The notes beneath the pieces are model-generated. The model made no database searches, had not been told where the DNA came from, and worked only from the letters and a program-made list of their open reading frames with translations. A stretch of DNA of 64,000 nt. Source: Altererythrobacter sp. (lineage in GTDB: Bacteria; Pseudomonadota; Alphaproteobacteria; Sphingomonadales; Sphingomonadaceae). The stretch spans positions 496,001-560,000 of the forward strand of contig JAEULJ010000007.1 of NCBI GenBank assembly GCA_016793865.1, read 5' to 3'. Positions within the stretch are counted from its first letter, which is position 1. Every line of letters begins with the position of its first letter. Below, one piece after another: positions 9,143-18,747 of this stretch. Made by a program: the position numbers and the translations under genes.

Positions 9143-10372
9143 ATGAGCCAGTTCCGATCCAACCTCATGCGCCTTATGGAAGAGCGCGGCTATGTCCACC
9201 AGGCGACTGACGCCGCAGGGCTGGATGCCCTGGCCGCACGGCAGGTGGTGCCCGGTTATATCGGGTTCGACGCCACCGCGCCCAGCCTTCACATCGGCAG
9301 CCTGGTTCAGATCATGCTGCTGCGTCGGTTGCAACAGGCAGGCCACAAACCGGTGGTGCTGATGGGCGGCGGAACCACGCGAATCGGCGATCCCACCGGA
9401 CGCGACGAAAGCCGCAAGATGCTGACCGACGCGGCGATCGCCACCAACATCGCCGGCATCCGCACCGTGTTCGAAAGGCTGCTGACCTTCGGTGACGGAC
9501 CCACCGACGCGGTGATGGTGGACAATCAGGACTGGCTGGGGGGGCTCGGCTACATCGAGATGCTGCAGAAGGTCGGCACGCATTTCACCGTCAACCGGAT
9601 GCTCGCGTTTGATTCGGTGCGACTGCGCCTCGAACGCGAACAGCCGATGACCTTCCTCGAATTCAACTACATGATCCTGCAGGGCTACGATTTCCGGCAT
9701 CTGGCGCAGGAAATGGGCGTGCGGTTGCAGATGGGCGGCAGCGACCAGTGGGGCAATATCGTCAACGGGGTCGAACTGGGCCGGCGAATGGACGGGGCGG
9801 AACTGTTCGGCCTCACCACTCCGCTGCTCACCACCGCCGATGGTGCCAAGATGGGCAAGACCGCCGCCGGCGCGGTATGGCTCAACGAGGCCCAACTGCC
9901 CGCCTGGGACTTCTGGCAATACTGGCGCAATGTCGATGACCGCGACGTCGGGCGCTTCCTGCGGCTGTTCACCGACCTTCCGCTGGAGGAGATCGCCCGG
10001 CTCGAGGCGCTGGAAGGCGCCGAGGTCAACGCCGCCAAGGTAATCCTCGCCAACGAGGTCACCCGGCTGGTGCGAGGGGAGGAGGCCGCGCGATCGGCCG
10101 AGGCGACCGCGGCGGCGACGTTCGCTGGCGGCGGCATGGGCGATGATCTGCCCGTGCTCGAACTGGGACCGGAAGGTATGCGGATCGGCGCCGCGCTGAC
10201 TGCGCTGGGCTTCGCCGGATCCGGCGGCGAAGCGAAGCGCAAGCTGGCGGAAGGGGCCGTCCGGCTGGACGGGGTGGTGGTGAGCGATCCGGGCCAGGAA
10301 ATCCGCCTCACACCCGGAACCGAGGCACGGCTCAGCCTCGGGCGAAAAAGGCACGCGGTCCTGCGCGGCTGA
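9143..10372 (+). CDS. tyrS: tyrosyl-tRNA synthetase
   Basis: The 409-residue protein charges tRNA-Tyr. It has the class I signature HIGS (50-53), the KMSKS counterpart KMGKT (about residue 236-240), and a C-terminal S4 RNA-binding domain ([17 protein letters not shown], near residue 362). [13 protein letters not shown] and [13 protein letters not shown] are characteristic of bacterial TyrRS. GGGGAG precedes the ATG. Full length, no missing catalytic motif. Confidence 0.97.
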   Translation: MSQFRSNLMRLMEERGYVHQATDAAGLDALAARQVVPGYIGFDATAPSLHIGSLVQIMLLRRLQQAGHKPVVLMGGGTTRIGDPTGRDESRKMLTDAAIATNIAGIRTVFERLLTFGDGPTDAVMVDNQDWLGGLGYIEMLQKVGTHFTVNRMLAFDSVRLRLEREQPMTFLEFNYMILQGYDFRHLAQEMGVRLQMGGSDQWGNIVNGVELGRRMDGAELFGLTTPLLTTADGAKMGKTAAGAVWLNEAQLPAWDFWQYWRNVDDRDVGRFLRLFTDLPLEEIARLEALEGAEVNAAKVILANEVTRLVRGEEAARSAEATAAATFAGGGMGDDLPVLELGPEGMRIGAALTALGFAGSGGEAKRKLAEGAVRLDGVVVSDPGQEIRLTPGTEARLSLGRKRHAVLRG

Positions 10373-10478
10373 ACGCCGCGGTGCCCTGGCCCTGTTCCGA
10401 CGGCGGCCATGCTTAACCGAATGTCAGCCTTTATGCGGCACACACTGCCTCGAGGTCCAAACGAGGGAAGTGCTTTCC

Positions 10479-10817
10479 ATGAGCGCAGGAGCCCAGCTCA
10501 GCGTCACTGACCAGCGCAGGCTGGCCCGTCATCCCGTCGATCATCCGGTGATCGCGGAGCATTTCCGCGACGGCGACATCCGCCTGCATATCGCGAATCT
10601 GTCCGCGCACGGCTTCATGGTCGATGACGCGCGGGATCTCGCGCGGGGCGATCGTGTGATCGTGCGCCTGCCGGTGATCGGCCGCATCGAGGCCTATGTG
10701 ATCTGGAGCCGCGACAACCGCGCCGGGTTCCAGTTCGAGCGTATCATCCGGATCGACGACTTTCTGGCCATGATCGACACGCTCCAGCCCAATCCGCGCC
10801 TGCGCCGTTCGCGCTGA
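10479..10817 (+). CDS. PilZ-domain protein, c-di-GMP binding candidate
   Basis: A single-domain 112-residue protein. It has both c-di-GMP-binding motifs of PilZ: RxxxR (RRLAR, residues 14-18) and the N-x-S-x-x-G motif (NLSAHG, about 41-46). AGGGAAG-like Shine-Dalgarno bases (10464-10470) support the ATG at 10479 over the in-frame GTG at 10470. It is not in an obvious operon: 106 bp after tyrS and 71 bp before the MFS gene. The output partner is unknown. Confidence 0.85.
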   Translation: MSAGAQLSVTDQRRLARHPVDHPVIAEHFRDGDIRLHIANLSAHGFMVDDARDLARGDRVIVRLPVIGRIEAYVIWSRDNRAGFQFERIIRIDDFLAMIDTLQPNPRLRRSR

Positions 10818-10888
10818 TCGCCTTGGCATGATGCGCTGAGGCGGCCCGGCCGCTTTCCAAGCGCGGGAAGTTTTGCCAAGGGCAGCGG

Positions 10889-12199
10889 GTGAGCACCACA
10901 CCCGCGCCGCCTTCGGAACCGTCCAGCCCGCTCGCGATACCCGATTTCCGCCGCTTCTGGCTGGCCCGCTTCATGGCAGTGGGCGCCACCCTGTCGATGG
11001 TGGTGCTGATCGGCTACCAGGCATACGACATCGCGCGCACCCGCTACGGCTATTCCACCGAGGAAGGGGCGTTCCTGCTCGGTCTTCTGGGCCTGGCCCA
11101 GTTCCTGCCGCTGCTGGTGCTCACTCCGGTCGCGGGCTGGGCCGCCGACCGCTTCGACCGCCGGGTGGTGGCGGCCTGCGCCAATCTCACCGACTGCCTG
11201 ATAGCCGTGCTGCTGGCGGTGACCACGCTGACCGGCGCGCTTTCGCTGCCGCTGCTGTTCGCGCTCGCGGCGCTGCACGGCGCGGCGCGCGTCTTCCTGG
11301 GGCCATCGATGAGCGCGATCGCGCCCAATATCGTCCCCCAGCACCTGCTACCGCGCGCCATCGCGCTCTCCAGCATCGCGTGGCAAGGGGCGACGGTGAT
11401 CGGCCCGGCGGCCGGCGGCTTCCTGTTCGCCGTGGCGCACTGGTTCCCTTACGCGGCTTCCGCCGCGATGCTCATCGGCTCGGCTATGCTGATTCTCTCG
11501 GTCCGTCCGGTGCGCGCGCCGCAGGATGCCACGCCCCCGCACCCGGTGCGCCAGATGATCGAAGGCGCGCGGTTCACCTGGCGCGAGCGCTTCCTGCTCG
11601 GCTGCATCACGCTCGACCTGTTCGCCGTGCTGCTGGGCGGAGCCACGGCGATGCTGCCGGTGTTCGCCCGCGATATCCTGCACGTCGGGCCCGAAGGGCT
11701 CGGCATCATGCGCGGCGCGCCAGCGCTTGGGGCGGCGGTTGTCGCGGCGTGGATGGCCTGGCGCCCGCTCGCCAACAATGTCGGCCCCAAGATGCTGTGG
11801 GCGGTGGTGGGGTTCGGCGCGGCCACGGTCGCTTTCGGTCTGTCGCGCGATTTCGCCTTCTCGGTGGCGATGCTCGTCCTCCTGGGGGCGAGCGACATGA
11901 TCTCGGTTTTCATCCGCTCGAGCCTGGTCCAGCTCAACACGCCTGACCGGATGCGCGGCCGGGTTTCTGCGATCTCGGGACTGGCGGTGTCGGCATCCAA
12001 CGAGCTTGGCGAGATGCGTTCGGGCCTGATGGCCGGTGTGTTCGGTGCGGCGGGCGCAGTTGTATTCGGCGGCGTGGGAGCCATAGTGGTGACGATGATC
12101 TGGGCGATTATCTTCCCCGAGCTGCGCCGTGCGAAGACCTTCGCCCCCGAATTTCTGCACGAAGCGCAGCGTGAAGCCGCAAAGGACCCCCCCCCGTGA
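10889..12199 (+). CDS. MFS transporter, EntS-like exporter family
   Basis: The 436-residue protein shows the 12-helix major facilitator pattern. The loop 2-3 motif [12 protein letters not shown] (about 83-94) and the FRRFWLARF start near residue 20 resemble the MFS_3/EntS exporter group. The GTG start at 10889 is the only sensible one. It ends with Pro codons in a run of nine C (12187-12195) and overlaps cysK by 4 bp (GTGA), so cysK is probably translationally coupled. Substrate unknown; export of a small metabolite or siderophore is a family-level guess. Confidence 0.8.
   Translation: MSTTPAPPSEPSSPLAIPDFRRFWLARFMAVGATLSMVVLIGYQAYDIARTRYGYSTEEGAFLLGLLGLAQFLPLLVLTPVAGWAADRFDRRVVAACANLTDCLIAVLLAVTTLTGALSLPLLFALAALHGAARVFLGPSMSAIAPNIVPQHLLPRAIALSSIAWQGATVIGPAAGGFLFAVAHWFPYAASAAMLIGSAMLILSVRPVRAPQDATPPHPVRQMIEGARFTWRERFLLGCITLDLFAVLLGGATAMLPVFARDILHVGPEGLGIMRGAPALGAAVVAAWMAWRPLANNVGPKMLWAVVGFGAATVAFGLSRDFAFSVAMLVLLGASDMISVFIRSSLVQLNTPDRMRGRVSAISGLAVSASNELGEMRSGLMAGVFGAAGAVVFGGVGAIVVTMIWAIIFPELRRAKTFAPEFLHEAQREAAKDPPP
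12187..12195 (+). repeat. nine-C homopolymer at the MFS/cysK joint
   Basis: A run of nine C encodes the last Pro residues of the MFS protein and ends directly before the GTG of cysK. Slippage here would change the MFS stop position and the stop/start coupling. Confidence 0.9.
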
Positions 12200-13116
12200 A
12201 AGCTGACAACGTCCTCGCCACCATCGGCGCGACGCCGCATATCCGCCTGGCGAAACTGTTCCCCAACCACGAAGTTTGGGTGAAGTCCGAGCGCAGCAAC
12301 CCCGGCGGCTCGATCAAGGACCGCATCGCCCTGGCCATGGTGGAGGACGCGGAAGCTTCGGGAAAACTCGGCCCGGGCGGGACGATCATCGAACCGACGA
12401 GCGGCAACACCGGTATCGGCCTCGCGATGGTGGCCGCGGTCAAGGGCTACAGGCTGGTTCTGGTGATGCCCGAATCGATGAGCCTGGAGCGGCGGCGGCT
12501 GATGCTGGCCTATGGCGCCACCTTCGACCTGACCCCGCGGGAGAAGGGCATGAAGGGCGCGATCGAGCGCGCGCAGGAATTGGTTCGCGACACCAGCGGC
12601 GCCTGGATGCCGGGGCAGTTCGACAATCCATCCAACTTCCAGGTGCACCAGCGCACTACCGCGCAGGAGATCCTGGCCGATTTCGCCGATTCGCCCATCA
12701 ACGTGCTCATCACCGGGGTCGGTACCGGCGGCCATCTCACGGGCTGCGCGGAAGTGCTCAAGGAAGCATGGCCCGGCCTCAAGGCCTTTGCGGTGGAACC
12801 TGCGCTCTCACCCGTCATCAGCGGTGGCCAGCCCGGCCCGCACCCTATCCAGGGCATCGGCGCCGGCTTCGTGCCGGAGAACCTCCATACGGAATCGATC
12901 GATGGTGCGATCCAGGTCGATGCCGAGCAGGCGCGCGAGATGGCCCGTCGCTGCGCGCGGGAGGAAGGGCTGCTGGTCGGCATATCCAGCGGCGCGACAC
13001 TGGCCGCGATCGCCGCCAAGCTACCCGAGCTGGAGCCCGGCAGCCGTGTGCTCGGCTTCAACTACGACACCGGCGAGCGCTATCTTTCGGTGCCGGACTT
13101 CCTGCCGGAGGAGTGA
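12196..13116 (+). CDS. cysK: cysteine synthase (O-acetylserine sulfhydrylase)
   Basis: A PLP enzyme making L-cysteine from O-acetylserine and sulfide. The Schiff-base lysine is K41 in NPGGSIKDR; the substrate loop TSGNTG is at about 68-73, the phosphate-binding [11 protein letters not shown] near 175, and GISSGA near 262. The 306-residue length is normal. It starts at GTG 12196 inside a GTGA overlap with the MFS gene. CysK and CysM are hard to separate by sequence alone; the loop and length favour CysK. No cysE is nearby. Confidence 0.92.
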   Translation: MKADNVLATIGATPHIRLAKLFPNHEVWVKSERSNPGGSIKDRIALAMVEDAEASGKLGPGGTIIEPTSGNTGIGLAMVAAVKGYRLVLVMPESMSLERRRLMLAYGATFDLTPREKGMKGAIERAQELVRDTSGAWMPGQFDNPSNFQVHQRTTAQEILADFADSPINVLITGVGTGGHLTGCAEVLKEAWPGLKAFAVEPALSPVISGGQPGPHPIQGIGAGFVPENLHTESIDGAIQVDAEQAREMARRCAREEGLLVGISSGATLAAIAAKLPELEPGSRVLGFNYDTGERYLSVPDFLPEE

Positions 13117-13157
13117 GGCTTGGGGCGAGCGCTTGTCGCCTCGCTTCAGGAGCGGGC

Positions 13158-14495
13158 TTACAAGCCCTCCCCACCGACCCAGTGGGCGTTGGACATGCGG
13201 CGGGCCAGCGCCCACACCTGCTGACGGATGTCGGGCACGGCCACGATTTCCCACGATGCGCCGCGAGTCATCGGGCCGATGGCATAGAGGCGCTCGTTGG
13301 CGACGCCGTCCGCCGCGATCGTGCGTGACTGGGCATCGACGTCGATTCCGATGGCGAGCGGGTCGGGCCGAATCGCCCCCGCGGCGGTAAGCTGGCGGAG
13401 CAGCGGATCAGTGGTCGCGGCGAGATTGCCCTGCGGCCCCGTGCAGTTGATCGCCCGCCGGACCGAAATTGTCCGCTCGTCCGGCTCCCCCCGCGGCTTG
13501 TATCGCACCGCCAGCGCGGCGTCGGATGCCTCGGCGTCGAGCGTGCTCGCCGCCATCAGCACCAGGCGGCCGCTGTCCATCAGTCCGGCGATGCGCTCCG
13601 CCACGATCGGTGCCAGGCGGTGACGGTGGATGTCCCACCACGGCCGCAGATGTCTGAGGAACCGCCGCCGGGCGCGCTGGTCGGAAGCACGCCAGATATC
13701 CTGGGTGAAGCGCCGCAGCTCGTCCACCGCATTGCGCCAGCCCACCGCCGCCGCCCGCTCGCGCACGGAGCGCACCAGGCGCGAGGGGGCCAGCTCGGGC
13801 CGCTCCTCGATCGGGGCGAAGGCTTCCTGAGCGCCGTGGCGGTGCGGCAGAAGCCCCCGCCGCGAAAGCGCCACCATGCGCCCCCCGAAGCCGTTCTCCG
13901 CCAGCCGCAGCGCGGTGTCCACCATCGTCAGCCCGGTGCCGAGAAGCAGCACGGTGTCGCTGTCCTTCAGCCCCGATGTCGCCCCCTCCTCCCACGGATC
14001 GGGCGCATAGAGATCGGACGGGAGATGATCCCCGAAGCCGCGAGGATGGTGTGGGGGGAGATTGCCCACCGCGAGGATGGCGAGATCGGCGCGCACCTGG
14101 CGCCCATCGCCGAGCGTGATCGCAACCTCACCGCCCCGCCCGCGCCCATTCTCCAGCGAGATCGCCTCGCCACGCAGCAGCGTCAGCCGGCCCGGCTGCG
14201 CCGCCATCTCGCGGGCCAGCAGGTCGCGCAGGTAATCTCCGTAGATCAGTCGCGGCACGAAGGCATCCGGTCTGAAGCCCAGCCCCCGTTCCTCCAGCCA
14301 GTGGACGAAACCTTCCGGATCGTCTGGGAAGGCGTTCATTCCCAGCGCGCGGACGTTGAGCAGGTGCGACGCGGCGGCATCGCCATAGGCCAGGCCCTCG
14401 CCAGCGCGTGGCCGCCTTTCGATCAGCGTGGCGCGGGGGCCGTCGTGGCGGAGCAGATTGATGGCCTGCAACGCGCCCGAAAAGCCGCCCCCCAC
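13158..14495 (-). CDS. FAD/NAD(P)-binding protein (putative flavin-dependent monooxygenase or oxidoreductase)
   Basis: The nucleotide-binding motif is VAIVGGGFSGALQAINLL at the N-terminus; a second NAD(P) Rossmann motif LLLGTGLTMVDTAL lies near residue 180, and LAVGNLPPHHPRG near 144 is typical of this FAD_NAD_binding family. The only standard start, GTG at 14495, falls inside the first beta strand and removes V-A-I. A CTG at 14525, in frame 30 bp upstream and overlapping the DUF6356 stop as CTGA, restores the strand (THSPSHVAIVGGGF) and is my preferred start; the coordinates given use the conservative GTG. Substrate unknown. Confidence 0.8.
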   Translation of the reverse strand: MGGGFSGALQAINLLRHDGPRATLIERRPRAGEGLAYGDAAASHLLNVRALGMNAFPDDPEGFVHWLEERGLGFRPDAFVPRLIYGDYLRDLLAREMAAQPGRLTLLRGEAISLENGRGRGGEVAITLGDGRQVRADLAILAVGNLPPHHPRGFGDHLPSDLYAPDPWEEGATSGLKDSDTVLLLGTGLTMVDTALRLAENGFGGRMVALSRRGLLPHRHGAQEAFAPIEERPELAPSRLVRSVRERAAAVGWRNAVDELRRFTQDIWRASDQRARRRFLRHLRPWWDIHRHRLAPIVAERIAGLMDSGRLVLMAASTLDAEASDAALAVRYKPRGEPDERTISVRRAINCTGPQGNLAATTDPLLRQLTAAGAIRPDPLAIGIDVDAQSRTIAADGVANERLYAIGPMTRGASWEIVAVPDIRQQVWALARRMSNAHWVGGEGL

Positions 14496-14521
14496 GATGG
14501 CGACATGCGAGGGCGAGTGAG

Positions 14522-14812
14522 TCAGATCACGTAATCCGGGAAGGAATCGGCCGAAGCGGCGCGGCGACGGGTCAGCTCACCGTTAAGCTTGGTGACGCAA
14601 TCGCTCGCAGAGCGCTCGAACACCGATGGCAGCACAGCATGGATCAGGCATTTGACCCCGCCCACCACCATCGTGACTCCGAAACGGGAAGCGATCCCGG
14701 CGTGCTCGCTATAGGTTTCGCCGACCGTGCGCGGGTGTGCCATCAGCAGGCGATCGATCAGCCCGCCGGGCGGATCGATCGCGATCGACGGTATCGTGGG
14801 TGCATCACTCAT
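14522..14812 (-). CDS. DUF6356 family small membrane-associated protein
   Basis: A 96-residue protein with the DUF6356 pattern common in sphingomonads: LLMAHPRTVGETYSEHAGIA, then FGVTMVVGGVKCLIHAVLP as a hydrophobic helix, then a polar tail. Function unknown. It lies directly upstream of, and probably overlaps, the FAD-binding protein gene, so the two may work together. The 80 bp separating it from the acyl-CoA dehydrogenase stop hold nothing recognisable. Confidence 0.75.
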   Translation of the reverse strand: MSDAPTIPSIAIDPPGGLIDRLLMAHPRTVGETYSEHAGIASRFGVTMVVGGVKCLIHAVLPSVFERSASDCVTKLNGELTRRRAASADSFPDYVI

Positions 14813-14892
14813 GAGATGCCCCTAGCCCAGCGCCGCCACCCATCCAACCCCGATCGCACCGCGCAGCAGGAAACCACGCGGCGTGAACCGGC

Positions 14893-16698
14893 TCAAACCG
14901 CGGTGGCGAATCCGTCCGCGTCGAGCGCCATCATCGCTTCGCTGCCGGCCTCGAGCTTGCGGCGGAGCGCACCGGCATCGGGCAGGAAGCGCTCGGCATA
15001 GAAGCGCGCGGTGACCAGCTTGGCCTCGTAGAAAGCCTTGTCCCCGGCTCCCGCCGCCAGCGCGGCGCGCGCCACACGCGCCATGCGGAGCCACATCCAG
15101 CCCAGCGTCACCACGCCCATCAAAGTCATGTAGTGATGCGCACCCGCGCCCAGGTGATTGGGATTGGCCATCGCATTCTGCATGAACCACATCGTGGCGG
15201 CCTGCTGCTCGCCAAGGGCCTTCTCGAGCTTCTCGGCCTGCGGCGCGAGCACCTCGTCGCCCTTCGCGGCGGCGCATTCCTCGCCCACCAGCCGGAAGAA
15301 CGCCTGGATCGCCGCGCCGCCGTTCTGGGCCAGCTTTCGGCCGCACAGATCCATCGCCTGGATGCCGTTGGTGCCTTCGTAGATCTGCGCGATCCGCGCA
15401 TCGCGCACGAATTGCTCCATGCCCCATTCGCGGATGTAGCCGTGGCCGCCGAACACCTGCTGCATGTCCACCGCGACCTGGAAACCGCGATCGGTGCCGT
15501 AGCCCTTGATGACCGGGGTCATCAGCCCGATCAGCGCATCGGCATCTGCACGCTCCTGCTCGGTCGCGGCCCTGTGGCTGAGATCGACCTGAAGCGCGCC
15601 CCACAGGCACAGCGCCCGCATACCCTCGGTAAAGGCCTTGCCCTCCATCAGCATACGCCGCACGTCGGGGTGGACCAGTATGGGGTCGGCCTTGGCCGCA
15701 GGGTCCGCCGGGCCGGTAAGCGCCCGGCCCTGGCGGCGGTCTTTGGCGTAGGCGACGGCGTTCTGATAGGCGACCTCGGCCTGGCTGAGCCCCTGGATGC
15801 CGACACCGAGCCGGGCCGCGTTCATCATGATGAACATGGCGGCGAGGCCCTTGTTCTCCTCGCCGACCAGCCAGCCCTTCGCGCCATCGTAGTTGAGCAG
15901 GCAGGTCGAATTGCCGTGAATGCCCATCTTCTCCTCGATCGAGCCGCAGGTGACCGCATTGCGCTCGCCAAGCGATCCATCGGCGTTCACCAGCACCTTG
16001 GGCACCACGAAGAGGCTGATGCCCTTGGAACTGTCGGGCGCGCCGGGCAGCTTGGCGAGGACGAGGTGGATGATGTTCTCGGTCAGGTCGTGCTCGCCGG
16101 CGGAGATGAATATCTTGGTGCCGGTTATCGCGAAGCTGCCGTCCGCCTGCGGCTCGGCCCTGGTGGTGATGAGGCCGAGATCGGTGCCGCATTGCGGCTC
16201 GGTCAGGTTCATCGTGCCAAGCCAGTCGCCCGCGATCATCTTCGGCAGGTAGGTGGCCTTCTGCTCGTCAGACCCCTTGGCGAGCAGCGCCGCCACCGCG
16301 CCGCCGGCAAGGCCGGGGTACATCCCGAAGGCATGGTTGGCGCTGGAGATGAACTCCTCGAGCGCGAAGGCGAGAACGTGCGGCATCCCCTGCCCGCCGA
16401 ACTCCTCCGGCTGGGCGAGCGTGCCCCAACCCGCTTCCTTGAACTGGCGATAGGCGTCCTTGAAACCCCCCGGGGTCGTCACCGAGCCATCGGGATGGCG
16501 GGTGCAGCCTTCCTCGTCGCCGCTGCGGTTGAGCGGGGCCAGCACCTCCTGGCAGAACCTTCCGCCCTCGCCGATCACGCTGTCCACAATGTCGGCGCTG
16601 GCGTTCTCGAAACCGGGCAAATTGCCGAGGCTGGCGATGTCCAGCATCTCGTTGACGATGAAGCGCGTGTCGCGGGCGGGGGCGGTGTAGCTGGGCAT
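14893..16698 (-). CDS. acyl-CoA dehydrogenase, DmdC/AcdA-like with C-terminal extension
   Basis: The 601-residue protein has acyl-CoA dehydrogenase motifs: MNLTEPQCGTDLG (about 163-175), ITGTKIFISAGEHD near 190 and YEGTNGIQAMDL near 438. The length and C-terminal domain match the long 3-methylmercaptopropionyl-CoA dehydrogenase-like subfamily rather than the 380-residue beta-oxidation type. FAD-dependent alpha,beta-dehydrogenation of an acyl-CoA is expected; the actual substrate is unknown. The MerR regulator lies 13 bp upstream on the same strand, so they form an operon. Many sphingomonads use this type of enzyme in fatty acid or branched-chain breakdown. Confidence 0.88.
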   Translation of the reverse strand: MPSYTAPARDTRFIVNEMLDIASLGNLPGFENASADIVDSVIGEGGRFCQEVLAPLNRSGDEEGCTRHPDGSVTTPGGFKDAYRQFKEAGWGTLAQPEEFGGQGMPHVLAFALEEFISSANHAFGMYPGLAGGAVAALLAKGSDEQKATYLPKMIAGDWLGTMNLTEPQCGTDLGLITTRAEPQADGSFAITGTKIFISAGEHDLTENIIHLVLAKLPGAPDSSKGISLFVVPKVLVNADGSLGERNAVTCGSIEEKMGIHGNSTCLLNYDGAKGWLVGEENKGLAAMFIMMNAARLGVGIQGLSQAEVAYQNAVAYAKDRRQGRALTGPADPAAKADPILVHPDVRRMLMEGKAFTEGMRALCLWGALQVDLSHRAATEQERADADALIGLMTPVIKGYGTDRGFQVAVDMQQVFGGHGYIREWGMEQFVRDARIAQIYEGTNGIQAMDLCGRKLAQNGGAAIQAFFRLVGEECAAAKGDEVLAPQAEKLEKALGEQQAATMWFMQNAMANPNHLGAGAHHYMTLMGVVTLGWMWLRMARVARAALAAGAGDKAFYEAKLVTARFYAERFLPDAGALRRKLEAGSEAMMALDADGFATAV

Positions 16699-16711
16699 GG
16701 GATCGCTTTCG

Positions 16712-17158
16712 TCAGGCGGTGGTGTCGAGGTTTTCGATACTGGCGATGAAGTCGGTCAGTTCCTTGATGGAGCTGTCGATGTCGGCACGCTGATGTTTGA
16801 GCTTGGCGATATGGTCGCGGCACTTCTCGATCGTCACGCGCCGTTGCTCGACGCGGCCGTCACCCAGGTCGTAAAGGTCGATCATCTCGCGGATTTCGGT
16901 CAGCGAGAAACCCACGTTCTTGGCCCGCATGATCCACGCGAGCCGCGCCCGATCGCGCTTGGAATACAGCCGCGCCAGCCCCAGCCGGCGCGGCGCGATC
17001 AGGCCCTCGTCCTCGTAGAAGCGAAGGGCGCGCGCGGTGCAGCCGAACTCGCCGGTCAGGTCCGAGATGGTGTAGCTTTCCCGCTCCAGCTTGTCGGGGC
17101 GGTCAAGCAGCGCGCCCGAGTTGGCCGCCGCGGGGGCCGGTTTGGCGGAGTGGTTCAT
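16712..17158 (-). CDS. MerR-family transcriptional regulator of acyl-CoA metabolism
   Basis: The 148-residue protein has a MerR winged helix: YTISDLTGEFGCTARALRFYEDEGLI near residues 29-54, then RLYSKRDRARL, followed by a coiled-coil dimer helix. No cysteine cluster for metals is present, so it belongs to the organic-ligand group such as LiuR/PsrA-like regulators. AAGGAG (17166-17171) stands 7 bases before the ATG at 17158, which fixes this start over an upstream in-frame one. It is the first gene before the acyl-CoA dehydrogenase and probably regulates it. Confidence 0.85.
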   Translation of the reverse strand: MNHSAKPAPAAANSGALLDRPDKLERESYTISDLTGEFGCTARALRFYEDEGLIAPRRLGLARLYSKRDRARLAWIMRAKNVGFSLTEIREMIDLYDLGDGRVEQRRVTIEKCRDHIAKLKHQRADIDSSIKELTDFIASIENLDTTA

Positions 17159-17191
17159 GGACGAACTCCTTATCCGCACTTTACGTAAGCG

Positions 17192-17581
17192 TCAAGCAAG
17201 CGGAAAGCGGATCACCGGCCAGCCGCCGCCCGAATCCGCCTCTCGCTCCGGTCCCGTCGCGCGGTCGAGTCGATGGGAAAAGCAACTGCGGGTGCCGGTG
17301 TGGCAGGTCGGGCCGGCGGGGCGGCAGCGCAGGACCAGCGCGTCCTGGTCGCAGTCCACCAGCATCTCATCCACCGCCAGCACATTGCCGGAGCTTTCGC
17401 CCTTCTTCCACAACCGCCCGCGCGAGCGCGAATGAAAATGGGCGAAGCCGGTCTCGATCGTCGCCGCCAGTGCCTCGCGGTCCATGAAGGCGACCATCAG
17501 CACCGTGCCGTCGGCCGCGTCCACCACTACCGCGCTCAGCAGGCCGCGGTCGTCGAACTTGGGGGTGAAATCCGTGCTCAT
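17192..17581 (-). CDS. hisI: phosphoribosyl-AMP cyclohydrolase
   Basis: The 129-residue monofunctional HisI catalyses the third step of histidine synthesis, opening the adenine ring of phosphoribosyl-AMP. Conserved metal-binding and catalytic stretches are present: [10 protein letters not shown] near 28, [16 protein letters not shown] near 50, [10 protein letters not shown] near 75 and GPTCHTG with its metal Cys near 90. CGGAGAA-like bases sit before the ATG at 17581, favouring it over the upstream GTG/ATG candidates. It stands apart from other his genes and lies 33 bp upstream of merR. Confidence 0.95.
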   Translation of the reverse strand: MSTDFTPKFDDRGLLSAVVVDAADGTVLMVAFMDREALAATIETGFAHFHSRSRGRLWKKGESSGNVLAVDEMLVDCDQDALVLRCRPAGPTCHTGTRSCFSHRLDRATGPEREADSGGGWPVIRFPLA

Positions 17582-17872
17582 GGCCGGTTCTCCGTTACGC
17601 ATTTGTTGCAGGATAACCACTCCCCTCGTGCAAAATCCGGCGCGATCCAACGCGGCGCTTTGCTCGCCGGTGGATTCGAGGGATGATCGAAGGGCAGGCC
17701 GGATCGGCCAGCACCATGGATCGAGTGCGACGCCAGAGCGCCGGGTTCAGGGGTAGTTCCGGGAACCGCCGCCGCGCAATGCGCCGGCGCGGCCGGAAGA
17801 TGAGGGATGGACCCTGGTTGTGCGGCCCCGGGGGGGTGCCGCCGTCCTGCAAAGGGGGGTCCGTGCATATCG
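17582..17872. other. 291-bp spacer between comF and hisI
   Basis: No reliable gene or RNA was found. An open frame crosses it on the minus strand, but it has Pro/Ala/Arg-rich composition and no family resemblance. The region contains GC-rich inverted-repeat-like stretches (for example around 17780-17800) without a T tract. It probably holds the hisI promoter. Confidence 0.4.
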
Positions 17873-18709
17873 TCACGTGGCGCCCGGGGCTGTAATGGCT
17901 CCGGGCGTTTCGCTTTCCCGCAGCACGCGATCCGGGAGCGGGCGGCGCACAGCATCGAGCGATTCGTCGAGGACGCGGGCGAAGCACGCGATCCGCACCG
18001 ATCGCGCTCGCGCTCCACGCAGGGCTCGCACGCAGGCCTCGCTGGTGGCGCCGCTGGTGAACACGTCGTCCACGAGCAGGATCTCACGCCCCGCGATCCG
18101 CGCCTTCGCGCGCTCGCGCACCACGATCGCACCCGCGAGCGCACGGCGCCGCGCCTTCGCCCCCAACCCGCCGAGCGAAGGTGTCCCCCGCCGCCGTTCG
18201 AGCGCATCGACCATCACCTCACCCTGCCCCAGCCGCGCCAGCTCATGCGCCAGCAGCGCGGCCTGGTTGTAGCCGCGCACCCATAGTCGCCCCCGATGAA
18301 GCGGCACCGGCACGATCACGCGCCCGGCACCGTCCGCCGGCAGCCGTGCCGCGATCAGCCGGGCCAGCATCGGCGCCAGCGCGATCCGCCGTCCGTGCTT
18401 GAAGGCCAGCACCAGCTTGCGCGAGGTGGGCGTATAGAGCGTGGCGGCATAGATGCCATCGTGGCGCGGCGGCTTGGCGAGGCAGGGGGCGCACAGGGCG
18501 CTCGCCCCATCGTCCGCCCCCGCACCGTTATCGCCGCGCAAGGGCCGCTGGCAGGCGGCGCACCACGGCTCCGCAGGTATCGCGAGACCGGCCCAGCAAT
18601 CGCCGCACAGCCCGCCGTGGCGCCCTACCCCGGCCCCGCAGGCGGGGCAGCGCGGCGGGAACACGAAGTCGAGCACCGGCTCCAGCGCTCTCGCCAGCCC
18701 GCTGCTCAC
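17873..18709 (-). CDS. comF: ComF-family phosphoribosyltransferase-like protein
   Basis: The 278-residue protein has the ComF layout: an N-terminal double zinc finger (FPPRCPACGAGV with CGDC, then CAAC and CAPC, residues about 18-82), then a phosphoribosyltransferase domain ending in the PRPP loop ILLVDDVFTSGAT near residue 205. In naturally competent bacteria ComF helps DNA uptake; in others its role is unclear. GTG at 18709 fits the divergent methyltransferase start at 18748; the longer frame upstream is arginine-rich and runs into that gene. Confidence 0.88.
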   Translation of the reverse strand: MSSGLARALEPVLDFVFPPRCPACGAGVGRHGGLCGDCWAGLAIPAEPWCAACQRPLRGDNGAGADDGASALCAPCLAKPPRHDGIYAATLYTPTSRKLVLAFKHGRRIALAPMLARLIAARLPADGAGRVIVPVPLHRGRLWVRGYNQAALLAHELARLGQGEVMVDALERRRGTPSLGGLGAKARRRALAGAIVVRERAKARIAGREILLVDDVFTSGATSEACVRALRGARARSVRIACFARVLDESLDAVRRPLPDRVLRESETPGAITAPGAT

Positions 18710-18747
18710 GGCTTGCCACCGGCGCGCGCGGGGGCCACGGCGCGCAG

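Noticed and set aside
13127-13167. Small inverted repeats between cysK and the FAD gene (GCGAG/CTCGC and GGGCTT/AAGCCC)
   Set aside because: Short stems without a T tract; too weak to call a terminator, and one overlaps the FAD gene stop codon.
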